The notes: generated from the sequence alone by a model not told the origin. A DNA stretch of 64,000 bases from Periplaneta americana (GCF_040183065.1 NC_091131.1:10159300-10223299), one strand, 5' to 3'; positions 1 through 12,278 are shown, counted from the first letter of the stretch. Numbers and translations are program-made.

Positions 1-445
1 GTTTTATTGTTAAACCTAATATAATATGGACTGTTTTATATGAAATATGGAAAATATATGGAAATTAACGAAAATATGTACTAAACTCTAAAATATGGAA
101 AAATATGGAAAATAAAAGTAGGATTTTTCAACCCTACACATTGTGAAACATAAAGATAATGCAAAATATAAATTATATTAGCTTTATAAGTAAATATGTA
201 TTTACATATAAATCCTTTCCCTGGTCATAAGTTTCAGTGCATACAGCAATGCTATCATCATCATTATTATCTTCAATTTCTCCCTTCTCTTCATTATTCC
301 GCTTCTTTCTACTTTCTAATTTGTTGTCTTTTTCCGTCATTTATATTCTTCAATGATTGGATAAGACTATAACATATGTTTGTCCTTATTCTATTATTTT
401 TCTTTAATACATCTTGATTACACAACTTTTAACACTGTATCACTT
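1..445. other. AT-rich, nothing recognised
   Basis: Short direct repeats of AAAATATGGAAA at 40-110; no coding signal. Confidence 0.6.
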
Positions 446-786
446 CGGAATATGTATGGTAAGACTTTCCTGTGTTAAATTTCAGCGTACCTCGTTAACA
501 TGTTTCGACCTATTTATGGGTCATCTTCAGAACTGGTCGTTGTTGGTCTTGGCGCCACTTGTTCTGTTTCCTGTGAGGGTGTATTCCTGTGGTATAGTGT
601 AGAGTCAAAGAGTGTGTGCTTTGAAGTTGAGTTGTGTGTTGAGAATTTCGTTGGGGTGTGTTTTTGTGTGTCTGTATATTTCATATTGTTCTAGTGTGTT
701 TAGTTTCTGGCTTTTTGGTTGGATGTGTAGTATTTCCATGTCTGTGTTGCAATTTAACACAGGAAAGTCTTACCATACATATTCCG
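446..786 (-). mobile_element. Penelope-like element, 3' end with terminal inverted copy
   Basis: On the minus strand, about 745-510 reads like the C-terminal tail of a Penelope-type polyprotein: LEQYEIYRHTKTHPNEILN, then after one frameshift LFDSTLYHRNTPSQ and TTTSSEDDP, stop. It runs straight into a terminal region holding a hammerhead-like core. A perfect 35 bp inverted repeat (446-480 and 752-786) bounds the piece, which suits the inverted terminal copies often seen in this class. Family assignment rests on my recognition of the tail. Confidence 0.6.
485..548 (-). ncRNA. Hammerhead-ribozyme-like motif
   Basis: Minus strand: CTGAAGA, stem GACC with loop CATAAATA and GGTC, then GAAAC: the CUGANGA...GAAA hammerhead core closed by a perfect 4 bp stem II. 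Flanks GTT/AAC and ACC/GGU can pair as stem I with an internal loop. Stem III would be a palindromic ACATGT that can only form well in a dimer, as described for minimal hammerheads of Penelope-like elements. Confidence 0.45.
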
Positions 787-1254
787 ATTTTTTTCTTTTG
801 TTTTCGTCCCTCTTTGCTTCACAACTTGAGAAACGTTAGTTAACATAACATGCTGTGAGCTGAATTTGTGATCTGACAATTGGTATCGTCTCTCCAAATA
901 TCATTTCGCTATCACTAATTCCACCAATGCTAGATAATATCGCAGTTGATACAACGTCATTAAAGAACCTTTTAAATACAATATATACATTTTCCTTCTC
1001 TTTACTATTTCATTCTTTTTTCCTCTCTAATCTTGTTCTTTCTTCCGCCTTTTGCGAGACAGTATACTTAGACTATAATTTAAATAGCTAAGGAAGTAGA
1101 GTTGACCTTAAAACTGCATGAAATTATTTTATTAATTGATACACTTGACGATATGTGTCGGAGGAAGAATAATTGTTTATATGCATCTGAAAGTCTGATT
1201 AGTATAATATGTAGCTAATCAGCGATGTATGTAATGGAGGGGGAAAGAAACTGG

Positions 1255-2524
1255 CAATACTACCCCATTATCTACTTTACTCTATCTACATTAATGACGT
1301 ATCAAAGAACTTACAGTATTGCCGATATCACCTCTATGCCGACGACCTACAACTTTACATACATTCCAGACCCAATACGATCAATGAATCGATTGACAAG
1401 TTAAATTGTGACCTAGCCACTGTCTCCACTTGGGCGGCCAATTTCGGACTCGCACTTAATCCAAGTAAGACTCAAGCCATAATTATTGGACATAAGCGTT
1501 TAGTTAACTCCCTTAATAACAGTAATCTTTCAGTTGTTACCCTTAACAACACGCTAATCCCTTATTCATCTGTCGTAAAAAATCTTGGCTTCTTTTTCGA
1601 TAATAATCTAAGTTGGAATGTTCAAGTTAAAGAAACGATAAAAAAAATCTGTTCCTCCATTCACTGTTTGAGTCGCTTGAGAAACTTCTTGCCCCAGCAA
1701 CTAAAACTTACCCTAGTGCAAACCCTAGTAACGCCGCACTTCGATTATTGTGACGTTTTGTTAAGTGACCTAAGCTCTGAATTGTCAGTCAAGTTACAGC
1801 GAGCTCAGAATATGTGCGTCAGATACGTGTGCAACATCCGACGGTATGATCACATATCACCGTCCTTCGCAAGTCTCTCGTGGCTCCGACTTAAAGAACG
1901 TAGAACTTTACACTCTTTGTCTTTACTCTTTCGAATTCTGCACACTTCAACACCAAATTACCTTTCGTCTCGTTTCTCTTATCTATACTCTAACCACGAC
2001 GTAAATACCAGATCACTTATCTGTGGCACGCTAAGTATACCTCTTCATAGAACATCTTGTTATTCATCATCTTTTACAATATCCACCTCGCGTCAAAGTA
2101 TTAGGGGCTGCAAGACAATAAACACCTTTAAGAACAGCTTAAAAGATAACCTTATTAGCATTTCACTCCAATCATACTGATTTAAACTATCACTGACTAC
2201 ATTGTTACTTTTTTCTTTAGACATCATCCTGATTGTGCTGTATTTTAATTGTCTCGTAATAATCTCTTTCTATTATCTAATATTATTTGAAAATATTAAC
2301 ATTCTATGTATTTTAGTTTAATTCTGCTACACAGTTTATTTCAGTGTTTAATTAATAGTTCATAGTATTTTGTTGTTTAATTTGTAAATAACTTTTGTAT
2401 ACATGTAACTCTCATCTAAATCAAATTGTTGGATTCTTTGTAAGTTCATGCATATGTATATACACTTTTGCTGGTTGAGTGGAAGAGAAGGCCTTACGGC
2501 CTTAACTCTGCCAGCTAAAATAAG

Positions 2525-2563
<39 letters not shown>
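1255..2563 (+). mobile_element. 5'-truncated non-LTR retrotransposon with (ATT)n tail
   Basis: An uninterrupted frame of roughly 300 codons runs to a stop at 2178-2180. It reads SIYINDVSK, then the catalytic YADDLQLYIH of a Jockey/CR1-like reverse transcriptase, and LVQTLVTPHFDYCDVLLSDL. A 3' UTR follows with a hairpin at 2480-2516, then (ATT)n at 2526-2563. The endonuclease and N-terminal RT are missing. The lack of stops suggests recent insertion. Confidence 0.85.
2480..2516 (+). other. 3'-terminal hairpin of the non-LTR element
   Basis: GCTGG...CCAGC encloses an inner stem AAGGCC/GGCCTT with a TTAC loop. Related hairpins occur, inverted, at 8458-8492 and 19945-19985, and a partial one at 52990. 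Such 3' hairpins can be recognised by the element's own RT. Confidence 0.5.
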
Positions 2564-2564
<1 letters not shown>

Positions 2565-3737
2565 CTCCTTGCTTAGTTGCCTCATAAGTGATGCCTTGTT
2601 GGTATCACTTGTGAAATTTAGATCTGTCTTCGGACAGTTGACTAAATAACAACAAACTGAATTCTAATTGAAAATCAGAGTTTAAAGATAGAGAGTTGTA
2701 AGTATTGCACATAACAAACAACGGAGAATTCTTGAAGAAATCAGCACTAGGGACTGGAATAACAAAGAGCTACCTATCACGTACTTCTGTTCTTTTTACA
2801 TTGAATCGAATGCATTTAATTTATTCAATATTTCATTAACAGTCTTATAGAGTAAAATTTGGCAATTTATTAATCGTCTAGCCCAGTAGTTCGTTAAATA
2901 TCTTCAGGTCCCAAATTTTTGCCTGAAGGAGTTTTCCATAAAAGTTCGTGTAAAATCATCTGAGCTAGTTGTGAGTAAATCGAAACAATCCGAGTTACTA
3001 ACCAAATAAAAATATAAAAGCAAACTGAAAGATCAATAATTTTCATTATGTATTATTTTTTTCTCAAATACATAACTATTAATTTATTAATTATTTCGTA
3101 AGGTACACATTTTTTTATTATGTACTTACATGTTTACTATATGCACACCGGTATGTAATTTTCATTTTATACATATTTCATCGTTATTTTCTATCCCAAG
3201 ATCATTAAGAACTATGAATATTAATCATGTTTCTTTCCTGTATTTCCTAAAATATCATAATATTTATGTACCATGTTAATTTTCATTTGTTTCTATTTAC
3301 GAAAAAATAATTCACAATGTGGCCAACACAAAATATGTATCTTCGTACTCAATCTTCGTTATGTTCACATTGGTTTGGAATGATTTATTAAAGAATATAT
3401 TGAAGACTAATTTAGAAACACATAAAACCAAATTGGTTTTGGTTAAACGAATTATCCTTGCATCAGTTATATTATCATTCCCGTTTCAGTTTGAATCGTA
3501 AATACGTGTAAAAAAACCGTTCAATATTTTGGAAGAAATTGCTGGGGACAAACATATGAACATGCCGAAAATTACTTTTTCGGAAACTTGATGCGCAACA
3601 CTAATTTCCTTTAAAATCTAGAAATAGAGTTTTGCAGCAAAGCAGTATTTTTCCCTTATATTTGGTACAACGTGGATCAAAATAAAAAAAAAAAAATGTC
3701 GCCTGTACCTCTACTGGCAATGTCTAATATTATTACC
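2564..3737. other. AT-rich intergenic, nothing recognised
   Basis: No repeat, RNA or coding feature that I can support. Confidence 0.5.
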
Positions 3738-4034
3738 TCATAACAATGCGATAACTTCCATTTTGATGTGTGATGTCACATTACTGTTCATATACTTGCT
3801 ATGTAGTTCTCTGCAAAGGAATTTGTTTTTGTAATTGTATTTAATGTTACTCCTTACAGCAACAAATCTGATGATCCAATGGAGAACTTGAGACAATTTC
3901 ACTGACTTAAGTTGGAAGACCTTCATATTGCAACCATGGCAATGCAAGACTCTCCTACCAACAACGTACTCATTGTTGTCAACAGATAAGCACAGCATTA
4001 CCAATAGTGCAATGAGCACTAACAAACGGGTCAT
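3738..4034 (-). CDS. Possible secreted small protein or first exon
   Basis: From the second Met (4034) the frame starts MTRLLVLIALLVMLCLS, a strong signal-peptide shape, then DNNEYVVGRR, VLHCHGCNMK and a less ordered remainder to a stop at 3738. The Arg pair and LHCHGC resemble a prohormone site or the start of a Ly6-type domain, but I recognise no family. The first 40 residues could be a real exon with the rest being intron read-through. The neighbourhood is repeat-rich. Confidence 0.25.
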   Translation of the reverse strand: MTRLLVLIALLVMLCLSVDNNEYVVGRRVLHCHGCNMKVFQLKSVKLSQVLHWIIRFVAVRSNIKYNYKNKFLCRELHSKYMNSNVTSHIKMEVIALL

Positions 4035-4560
4035 GAGTGGTACGTACACATTTATTTCATACACAAAGTGCTAAATTTGATGTTTAATTTCACTTTAGGC
4101 TACATTAAGCCGTACAGTCGCCCTCTGTGGTTATTATAGTAATTAGGTACAACGTTCTTGTGTTTTCAAGGCCGGTTGACAAAGACATTTTCCACAACAT
4201 CAGGTCGAAATAGCTAAGTGGTAATTTGGATCTCTATGGACTGTCATAATTATGGCAGTACTAAAATGCGAGTGTTGGAGTCTTGGTTGATTGGCGGGAA
4301 CCAACACAACCTCCCCTCGCGTACTGCTAGGCAAAATGTTTTACTCTCACCTGTTTACCAAGCACATCTCTTCTTGTAATTAATATGAACACTTGTCCAC
4401 TGATTAATTTTGTAAGTTCGCTATTTTGACCGCGTAAAGGTAACATAACCTTTAGTCTTTTAATTGAAAACTGCAATGAATGATTGGACGAGGAATAAAC
4501 AGTTTATTATTAATTTTAGTAAATATAATTTTTAAATGCCCAGTCTAGTGCCTATGTGTT

Positions 4561-4981
4561 CTAAACCACGCTCCCCTTAGACGACGCAGTCCGAAAGTTC
4601 GTGGGTTCGAATCCCGCCTCGGGCATGGATGGATGTTCCTTGATATTAATGTTCGGTCTTGTGTGTGTGTCTCTGTGGAGGCCCTTACGCTCTGCCGACT
4701 CCAGGCTAGCGGAGGTCCACAAATATGTGGCTACACTAAATGGGATCGAAAGAAAAATGAAGATATCCTTCAAGAACTTAATGTATCATCAATACTGGAC
4801 TATATCTCCACATATCAGTTAAACTGGAAGGAACACGTCTCAAGAATGGTTTCATCCAGGATCCCTAAGGCAATAATGAAGTATCGTCGAAATGGGAAAC
4901 GGTCACTTGGTCGACCTATGAAAAGATGGCAAGAAAATCGCTTTTCAGGTCGTAACAGTTCTTTTGGGACTAGTACTTGAC

Positions 4982-5022
<41 letters not shown>
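4561..5022 (+). mobile_element. RT-element 3' end behind a tRNA-like segment, (GAT)n tail
   Basis: A tRNA-like stretch with a B box (GGTTCGAATCC near 4605) precedes a frame reading NWKEHVSRM, RIPKAIMKYR and GKRSLGRPMKRW, the usual C-terminal tail of RTE-like reverse transcriptases, then (GAT)n at 4983-5022. The join of tRNA-like and RT parts may be two separate insertions. Confidence 0.6.
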
Positions 5023-5024
<2 letters not shown>

Positions 5025-5621
5025 CTTACTTATTAGTCGAGGAAGATTAAATATTATAATTTTAAGGAGAATTATTTGTCAATAAAACTCCCTATTTTTC
5101 AACTTATGAGTAACTCTTGCTTGAATAAATTACAACGATAATTCTAAACATAGACTATCATAACAAAGAAGAAAGAAAAGTATAAACTAACGGGTTGAAG
5201 TTGAAATTCTTTTCATTGTCATCTTGACGTTTACGGACTGAGATACGACTACCTGGCGGAAGTAAGCCTAGTACTGTAATAACGTAAATATATTATGTAC
5301 ATAAATAGCGCCAAACCACAAGTTTTTCTATCATCAACTGGTTAACCTTTGAACATAGTATAATTTTATTCTTTGTCGTTTTGGTATGAGATAGTATCAA
5401 GATTACGAGTACTGGTGATCTCAAATGCATATTTTTTTTCAATATGAGTTACTGTAAACGTAGTTCGGAATTTTGGGAAACAATCACAAACATGTCATGG
5501 TAATTGACAAGAAGATTCTTAACATCTTCTATTTTTAAGATTAATAAATATTTCTGAAATACTTTGAGAGAAAAGACATTTTTCCTGTTGATATCTAAGC
5601 ATAATGTAATTCTCATTCTAG
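5023..5621. other. Upstream of Fbxl3 exon 1
   Basis: Probably intron or promoter of Fbxl3. No TATA, DRE or other motif stands out; the transcription start is not located. Confidence 0.4.
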
Positions 5622-5636
5622 ATGCATCAGAAATGA
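5622..5636 (+). promoter_or_regulatory. Minimal upstream frame overlapping the Fbxl3 start
   Basis: Directly after the predicted acceptor at 5621 the exon begins ATG CAT CAG AAA TGA. Its stop codon overlaps the Fbxl3 ATG in an ATGA arrangement. If the mRNA really includes this ATG, ribosomes would have to re-initiate or scan past it, which could lower Fbxl3 translation. This depends on the unverified acceptor. Confidence 0.35.
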
Positions 5637-5737
5637 AATCATGCAACTCTATTCCAAAACGTCGAAGAACTAAATCAACTACAATCAGCACAGTAAATGA
5701 AAATGGCTGCAATCTTCAGCTTCAAGTTCCCTCCAAG
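5633..5737 (+). CDS. Fbxl3: Fbxl3 coding exon 1
   Basis: 35 codons, ending AAG before GTAAGT (5738). A pyrimidine-rich TTCTCATTCTAG acceptor ends at 5621, so transcription probably starts in an upstream non-coding exon. The start is the ATG at 5633: its short basic product matches the N-terminal style of the vertebrate protein, and the exon ends in phase 0, as exon 2 requires. A four-codon upstream frame (ATG at 5622) ends in a TGA that overlaps this ATG. Confidence 0.8.
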
Positions 5738-8700
5738 GTAAGTGCAGTTCAGCTTTATCAAAATGTCAACTGTCTTGATGTAGCACAAACTTCGCAACAG
5801 CTTCTTGGTTATCAATAGACAGCGGTTTCTAGGCAAGATCGTTATCTTTATATTTCAACATTATATATGCAGGTTTCATGGATATGTAGTTAAAATATTC
5901 AATTAGATTTATATTTGATGAACATGATGTGTGGGCCCGATAAGCTCTTTTACAATAATTGGATAGGTATGTCCATCAAATTGCTTATCAAAATCACAAC
6001 GTTATAATTAGCAAAATATTACAACATTTACGGTGTTAAACGTTTCCGACATAAATGCCATCTTCAGAACACGTAACAATACAAGAATATGAATACTTCG
6101 TTTGGAAACATTATGGCTAAGATACATGTTGATTACGTATTAAAATATTTAAAATTAGATTGTATATGATATGGACATATCAATTTCATTTTGCTTTACA
6201 ATTGGGATGTTACAGGCTTACTATTTGGAGCGAGGGATTGTTTACCAAAATTTACAAGTAATATCCTTAAATCCTTTAAAATTCCCTTTTATGAGGTTCA
6301 GAAGATTGTGATGGAAATTCTGAAAGCCTCTCTTCAAATTCTACACTATCATGAGAGAATATCATCGAAATGATAGCCGTCCAAATCTTGGATTTAAAAT
6401 ATCAGCATCCTTATCAATTCAAATGAAGAAAAAAGAAAATGTAATTTAATGTTAAAAAAGTACATAATGAAATTTTAAAAAAGAATATTCTGCGACAAGA
6501 TGTGGTGGCTATCAAAATGATAAAGATTTATTGAAAATAAATAATATACATTGGATATTATGAAGATGAATAGAGATGGTGATTGATGATGTTCAGTGAA
6601 GGTTTTAAAATGGTTGATGCAATTGTCTGAAGAGTCTTATCAGGAACCTTTAATTTTCTGAGGATCTCCAATGTAAATTTGGGAATTGTTCCTCGCGCAC
6701 CAAACATAAGTCCAATGACATTCCAATCTTGAATATTATATTTATGACTGAGATCATCGCAGCATGGAAGGTAAATAGCGCGTTTCTCTTCATGTACCTG
6801 CTTTGGTTGATCTTCATTAATTTCGAACCTTACAGTGGGGTCAAGAATGAGACAAATTTTTTATCTCTGTCAATTATTATGATGTCAGCACGCCGTGTAG
6901 ATCCTTCCATTGAACTTCCTCATATACTTCGTATTCACCATGTTCCCTTAATCTGTTAGCAATTATTGAGCGGACTATGTTATGTCTGTCAATTCGCAGT
7001 AATTCACCCTGAGGGCAGAAATGTAGCACGTGGGGTAACTTTTCAAGCTCACTGCATCTCCTGCAATGGGTATTGCTAAGGCTTCTACCGGGGAGAGATC
7101 TAACTGCGATAACATTGCTCATTTTAATGGCCTCGGTCCATTGGCCACAAGATAGACCTTTCCCATTGCAAAATCCAGTGAGAGTAGAATGTAATTAACA
7201 CATAGGCCTACATTTTTGTTTTAATGTACAAATTGAATAATTATTTTACTCGTTTCATTTTCTTTTATCTTTTATGTTCGTTAATTCCGGATTCCAGTGG
7301 TCAACCTCACTTGAGGACGGATTATTTTAAATAAATCTTAGTAGTGTAGATTTATACTGCCTAAAATTAAGCTAGAGAATTTTTTTTCTGTGTCCATTTT
7401 CTAAGACTGCAACCAGCAAACTCACAGATAGCAATTAGTAGTGATGGCAGAATTTTTCGTTTGAGGAAGTCATTTGGGTGGAAAGAGCATAATCAACGTT
7501 GAAATCATTAAAATTGTTGCGGGAGTAGCTAAATAGTGATGAAACAAATACAACTTATCTTGTAGTGAACCTGCTAAAAGTGACTAATTTGACGTTAGAT
7601 TTTGCATATTTTATTTTAAAATATTAATACATTTTTTCTGTTTTCTTTCAATGTAACAAATAGATTTCAACCAAAATCCGATATACGAATATAATCTTTT
7701 TTACAGGAATCGGTGGGCTACGAAATGGGTTGGAACAACCTGCCATCGGAAGCATTGTTGCAAGTGTTCAGCCACCTGCCAGTCCAAGATCTTGGGAGGG
7801 TGGCGCAGGTCTGTCAGCACTGGAATCGAGTCTCGCAGTTCCCACAGCTCTGGCAGAGAGCGGAATTCAATCTCAGCCATACTTCCAAGTGAGTTCTGGG
7901 ACAACTAGAAATCAGTTGCATGCAGGGTTGTCAGATGTCCTAGATTTTAAGGGCCAGTCCTCTAATTAACATAATGTCCCAAGTACCTTTTAATTCATTT
8001 ACGGGATGTCAATTGCCCTGTATTTTGTTTGTTCTTCAATGATTTAAATCAAGATCTAGAAATTGTTAACATATGGATGGTAATTTTTTAAGAAAATGGC
8101 AATAAAATATTTAACTTTATCAAATTTGTAAGTCTTTGTTTAAAGCATACCAGCTTCAAATGTAATGTACTGTCATTCTCTGAGGAGTTTAGTGCTGAGA
8201 GGAATGCGGTTCCAACTAGTCTAGCGCGGTACTGGAGTGGGAGGGAACAGTGACAGCGGCAGTTTGGAAGGAAGTACAATCATACTGAAAAAATTCGCCC
8301 AATTTACGAGAGCAATATGCCTATTAGTTTTCTAACGTATTTTTGGCGAGATAGAGATACAATCATTCGTACTTATGTGTTCAGAGAAGGAAAGTATTGT
8401 AGAAATTTATTTATTTATTTAATTTATTTATTTGTTACTTACTTATTTATTTATTTATTCTGGTGAAGTTAAGGCCATCACACCACCAGAAATACAAATA
8501 CAATAAAATAAATAAAAAGAAAAATCATAATACAACTACAATAATATAAATGAAAAGAAGAATCATACTATAAAATTTAATGACTAGTAGAATTGAATTA
8601 AATTTGTAAAGTAATCAATTTACTGCTGAACTCACTTGAGAAGTAAAACTACTTCATTTGCATTTTAAGATATCACCAACAAATGATTTTCGCATGACAT

Positions 8701-11700
8701 TATAGGAATCTGTTTTCCGCGATACCAATCACACATATTCTAAAATTCCAATAGAATAAAGCCAAAAACTTTTCCGCAGCATGTTTCCTTAAAAATGACT
8801 TGTAACGGTGAAATTTTTAACATGTTGACTGCCGCTTGAAGCGTATATACGTCTCACAGCACGTATAGGGAAGTATATACGCGTCAAGTGGCAGTCAACG
8901 TGTTAATATGAGTAATTCATATATTATTAACATAGCTAACATCAGGAAGATGTTTGTGCAAAAATTGCAACAATATATTTAATATATTAATAACAAAACC
9001 ATATAGGCTTAGGTAACCAATATGTATATGAAATATTCACACACTACTACAAACGGAAGACTGCATATTTTTGGACGATTAATACTTCCCACTCCGCTCG
9101 GCTCGGCCTGTCTGTAGCAACAAAAGAATCTACCTGCAACCCCCCGCACCATGGCAAGAATACCTCAGGCCCTAGCGCTAAACTCGTCGGAGGAAGACAG
9201 TAGGTTTACTTGTGGTAGAAAGTTTTTTGAAAAGAGTTTGAAGTGGATATCTTATTTAATTATAAAGAAATGCTAATTTAAATAAATTCATCTACTTACT
9301 AAATCGTCCAACTATTTTCCATCGTGTTAAAATAGGAACGACTCTAGAATACAGGTAAGTACAAAAACCGTGTGGCAGTGTCAAGGTCAACATAGCGAGA
9401 AGTTTGTAAATTAATAATTCCATGGAAAATACTTCCCTTTCATTCTGATTTTTTTTCTTTGGTGCAAAAGAAAGTAACAATTTTTTGGTCCAAGGGAAAT
9501 ACTCGTCTTTATTTGCTGATTAAACGCAATACTTATTTCAACTCCATATTTTGTAACAACATCTAAGAAGTTACACTTGGATTAAAATTACTTTGTGATC
9601 GCCAGCTGATGCTATCTGAGAACAATGTTGCCGTACATTTCACTCTTCCGGTACTTTATGTGCGTGCACTCTGTCGGTGTGTTTCGAAACTAAACATCAT
9701 GGTGCGAGAACAAAATATATAATATAGATAATAAAATAATGAAACAATAACAACGAAACAAATAGATTTGACAATAAATTAAACTACAATAGGGCGGAAA
9801 GTAACCATGTAAAAAACAAAACAAACTCGTTTATGTTAGCTGAGAACTGGTATGCAGAAGCCACGCAGCAGATGAAATACAAACACAAACAATTATGACT
9901 TTTATGCAAATCAAGCTTTCAGGTATAACTCCCTGTAAAGTCGATTTAAATAATTTCGAGGGAAAAATTGTTCCGGGACCGGGCATCAAACCCGAGACCT
10001 TTGGTTAAACGTACCAATGCTCTACCAACTGAGCTACCCGGGGACTCTACCAGACACCGATCCAATTTTTTCCTCTATATCCTCAGACCTCAAAGTGGGC
10101 TGACAACCGTCAAGCAACTAACATTGAGTGCACACTAACTCTGTGTGACTTAAATTGTGGTTTTCTGTTAACGAACAGTGACGTGTATTATGCAAATCAA
10201 GTTTTCACGTATAACTCCCTCGATTTGAATAATTTCGAGGGAAAAATTGTTCTGGGGTCGGCCATCGAACCCGGGACATTTGGTTAAATGTACCAACGCT
10301 CTACCAACTAAGCTACCCAGGAACTCTTGGATCAATGTCTGGTAGAGTTCCCGAGTAGCTTAGTTGGTAGAGCGTTGATACATTTAACCGAAGGTCCCGG
10401 ATTCGATGCTTGGCCAGGAACAATTTTTCCCTCGAAATTATTCACATTATGGCTTTGTTCATAAAATGATCTGGCAACAACGTTACTACGTCACAACTCA
10501 GAAGTGGTTGTGATTTTTTGTTGTCAGAGCAAACGTGGTAACTTCCTGTGAACACACTTCTGGTGCAATCACAAAGTGTAGCTAGATCCTTTGGTCCAGG
10601 GATAATTCTATGGTGCGCGGTAAAAGAAGTATACATCTTCATAAGTTTGCTAGCATACCCAAACAATTTTTTTTTTATCTTCATATCCCCAAACTGCATT
10701 GCAATTATATAATAAATAAAAAAGACTATGACTGATGTTCTATGCAAAATAAATGATTACAGTACTGTTATATAGACAGTAGGTTTAGTTATTGATGCAA
10801 TATTAATAGTAATGAATTATGTAAAATGTTATTGGGGCAAGAAAAAAGAAGAGTTGATAATATAAAAGAAAATAATATGTAAACTGCAATCATTAGCAAC
10901 AAGAATAATAAATAAATATGCCAGCATTTTACATTACATAGTCAGTGGGATACGTACCCCTTGAGACAACACTACATATCCCTGGGGTACATTGAATACC
11001 ACTGGTATAGGAGATATTTAAGGTGGTACGGTAGTTTTAAGTGCCTCACATGGTATATTTTCAGTAGCGAAGCATGACAAAAATTTTGGGTAAGCTGGGC
11101 TGAAGGCATGGCGATCTAGGCCGTGCTTTTCATCGTTAAAAGGTAAACGAAACGCGGAAATGCTCCTGTTTTGAATTAACTAAATTCTAAATTGATCTTG
11201 TTCCTTCTTCAAAAATGTTTGGGAAAGCTCGGCTTACCCTGCCTACCCTGATGCTTCGCCACTGTATTTGTAATACATTATTATGGTAGCAGCAAGAAAA
11301 TCAGGGCCCCTGGCAAAGACGGACTATGCAATGAACACTTAATGATTTCGCTGCCGTATCTCGAACCTATATCGACAAAGCTCATGAACAAGTGCTTAGA
11401 GATGTGCACCATACCCAGCATGTGGCACAAGTCAATTATCAAACTGCTGTACAAGGGTAAAGGTGATGTGAGCAGGGCGGAGTCATATAGGGGGATAGTC
11501 CTAGAATCGGCGGCTTGCAAACTACTTACCAAGCTACTAACCCAGAGAATAGATTCTCAGGCAGAGCACCTGCTACCGAAAGAACAGTTCGGGTTCTGGA
11601 AGGGCAGATCAACCCTAATGGCCGCTGAATGTCTCCTGAAGAAGATACAAGAAAAGCTAACAGCCTGTGGGAAAAAGTACGTCCTATTCATTGACTACTA

Positions 11701-12238
11701 ACATATGGACTAGAAATCATATGGAAGTACTTGTCCTGCAAACAGCTACGAGAGCTCGAGAGTTTGAAGCCTAGGTTCTTGAAGAGGGTGCTAGGGGTCT
11801 CAAAATTCGCGTTATCACGTTACGTGTACATACTGGCAAGAGAAACTTTCCTGCTCTTGCCATCCACATCAGCATGCGAAGAATTACTACGGGAGCTGAG
11901 AAGGAAGAGAGAGTCTATTAGCGACAGTTTCTACAACACGGATGCCATGCTAAACAGAGAATGGTTGCGAGCAGAGTACGAGCTCAGACACGTTGTAACA
12001 AGATTTGCGATTCATGGATTTCACCACCGAATATGTACCAGGAAGTTCTTCCATCAGCCCGGCCATGAGTGTAGATGTGTATTGTGTAACAATCAGTGTG
12101 ATACATACCATGCTTTGGAGTGCAAACAGATAACAGTATCTCTGGTTCAGTTCTGTAACGGAGAATAATGGACTAGTGGGGTTCACCCAGAACGATTTAC
12201 CTACTAGTGTTTATCATGCCCATTGGGCGCTTTACATT

Positions 12239-12278
<40 letters not shown>

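Noticed and set aside
4561-4640. tRNA gene at 4.6 kb
   Set aside because: Only the T-arm/B-box half is convincing; it continues into repeat sequence.
7730-7969. Second frame over Fbxl3 exon 2
   Set aside because: Shifted frame over the conserved F-box exon, without family similarity.
10340-10415. Functional tRNA gene
   Set aside because: A and B boxes are present, but acceptor and D-stem pairing are poor and several copies sit in SINE contexts.
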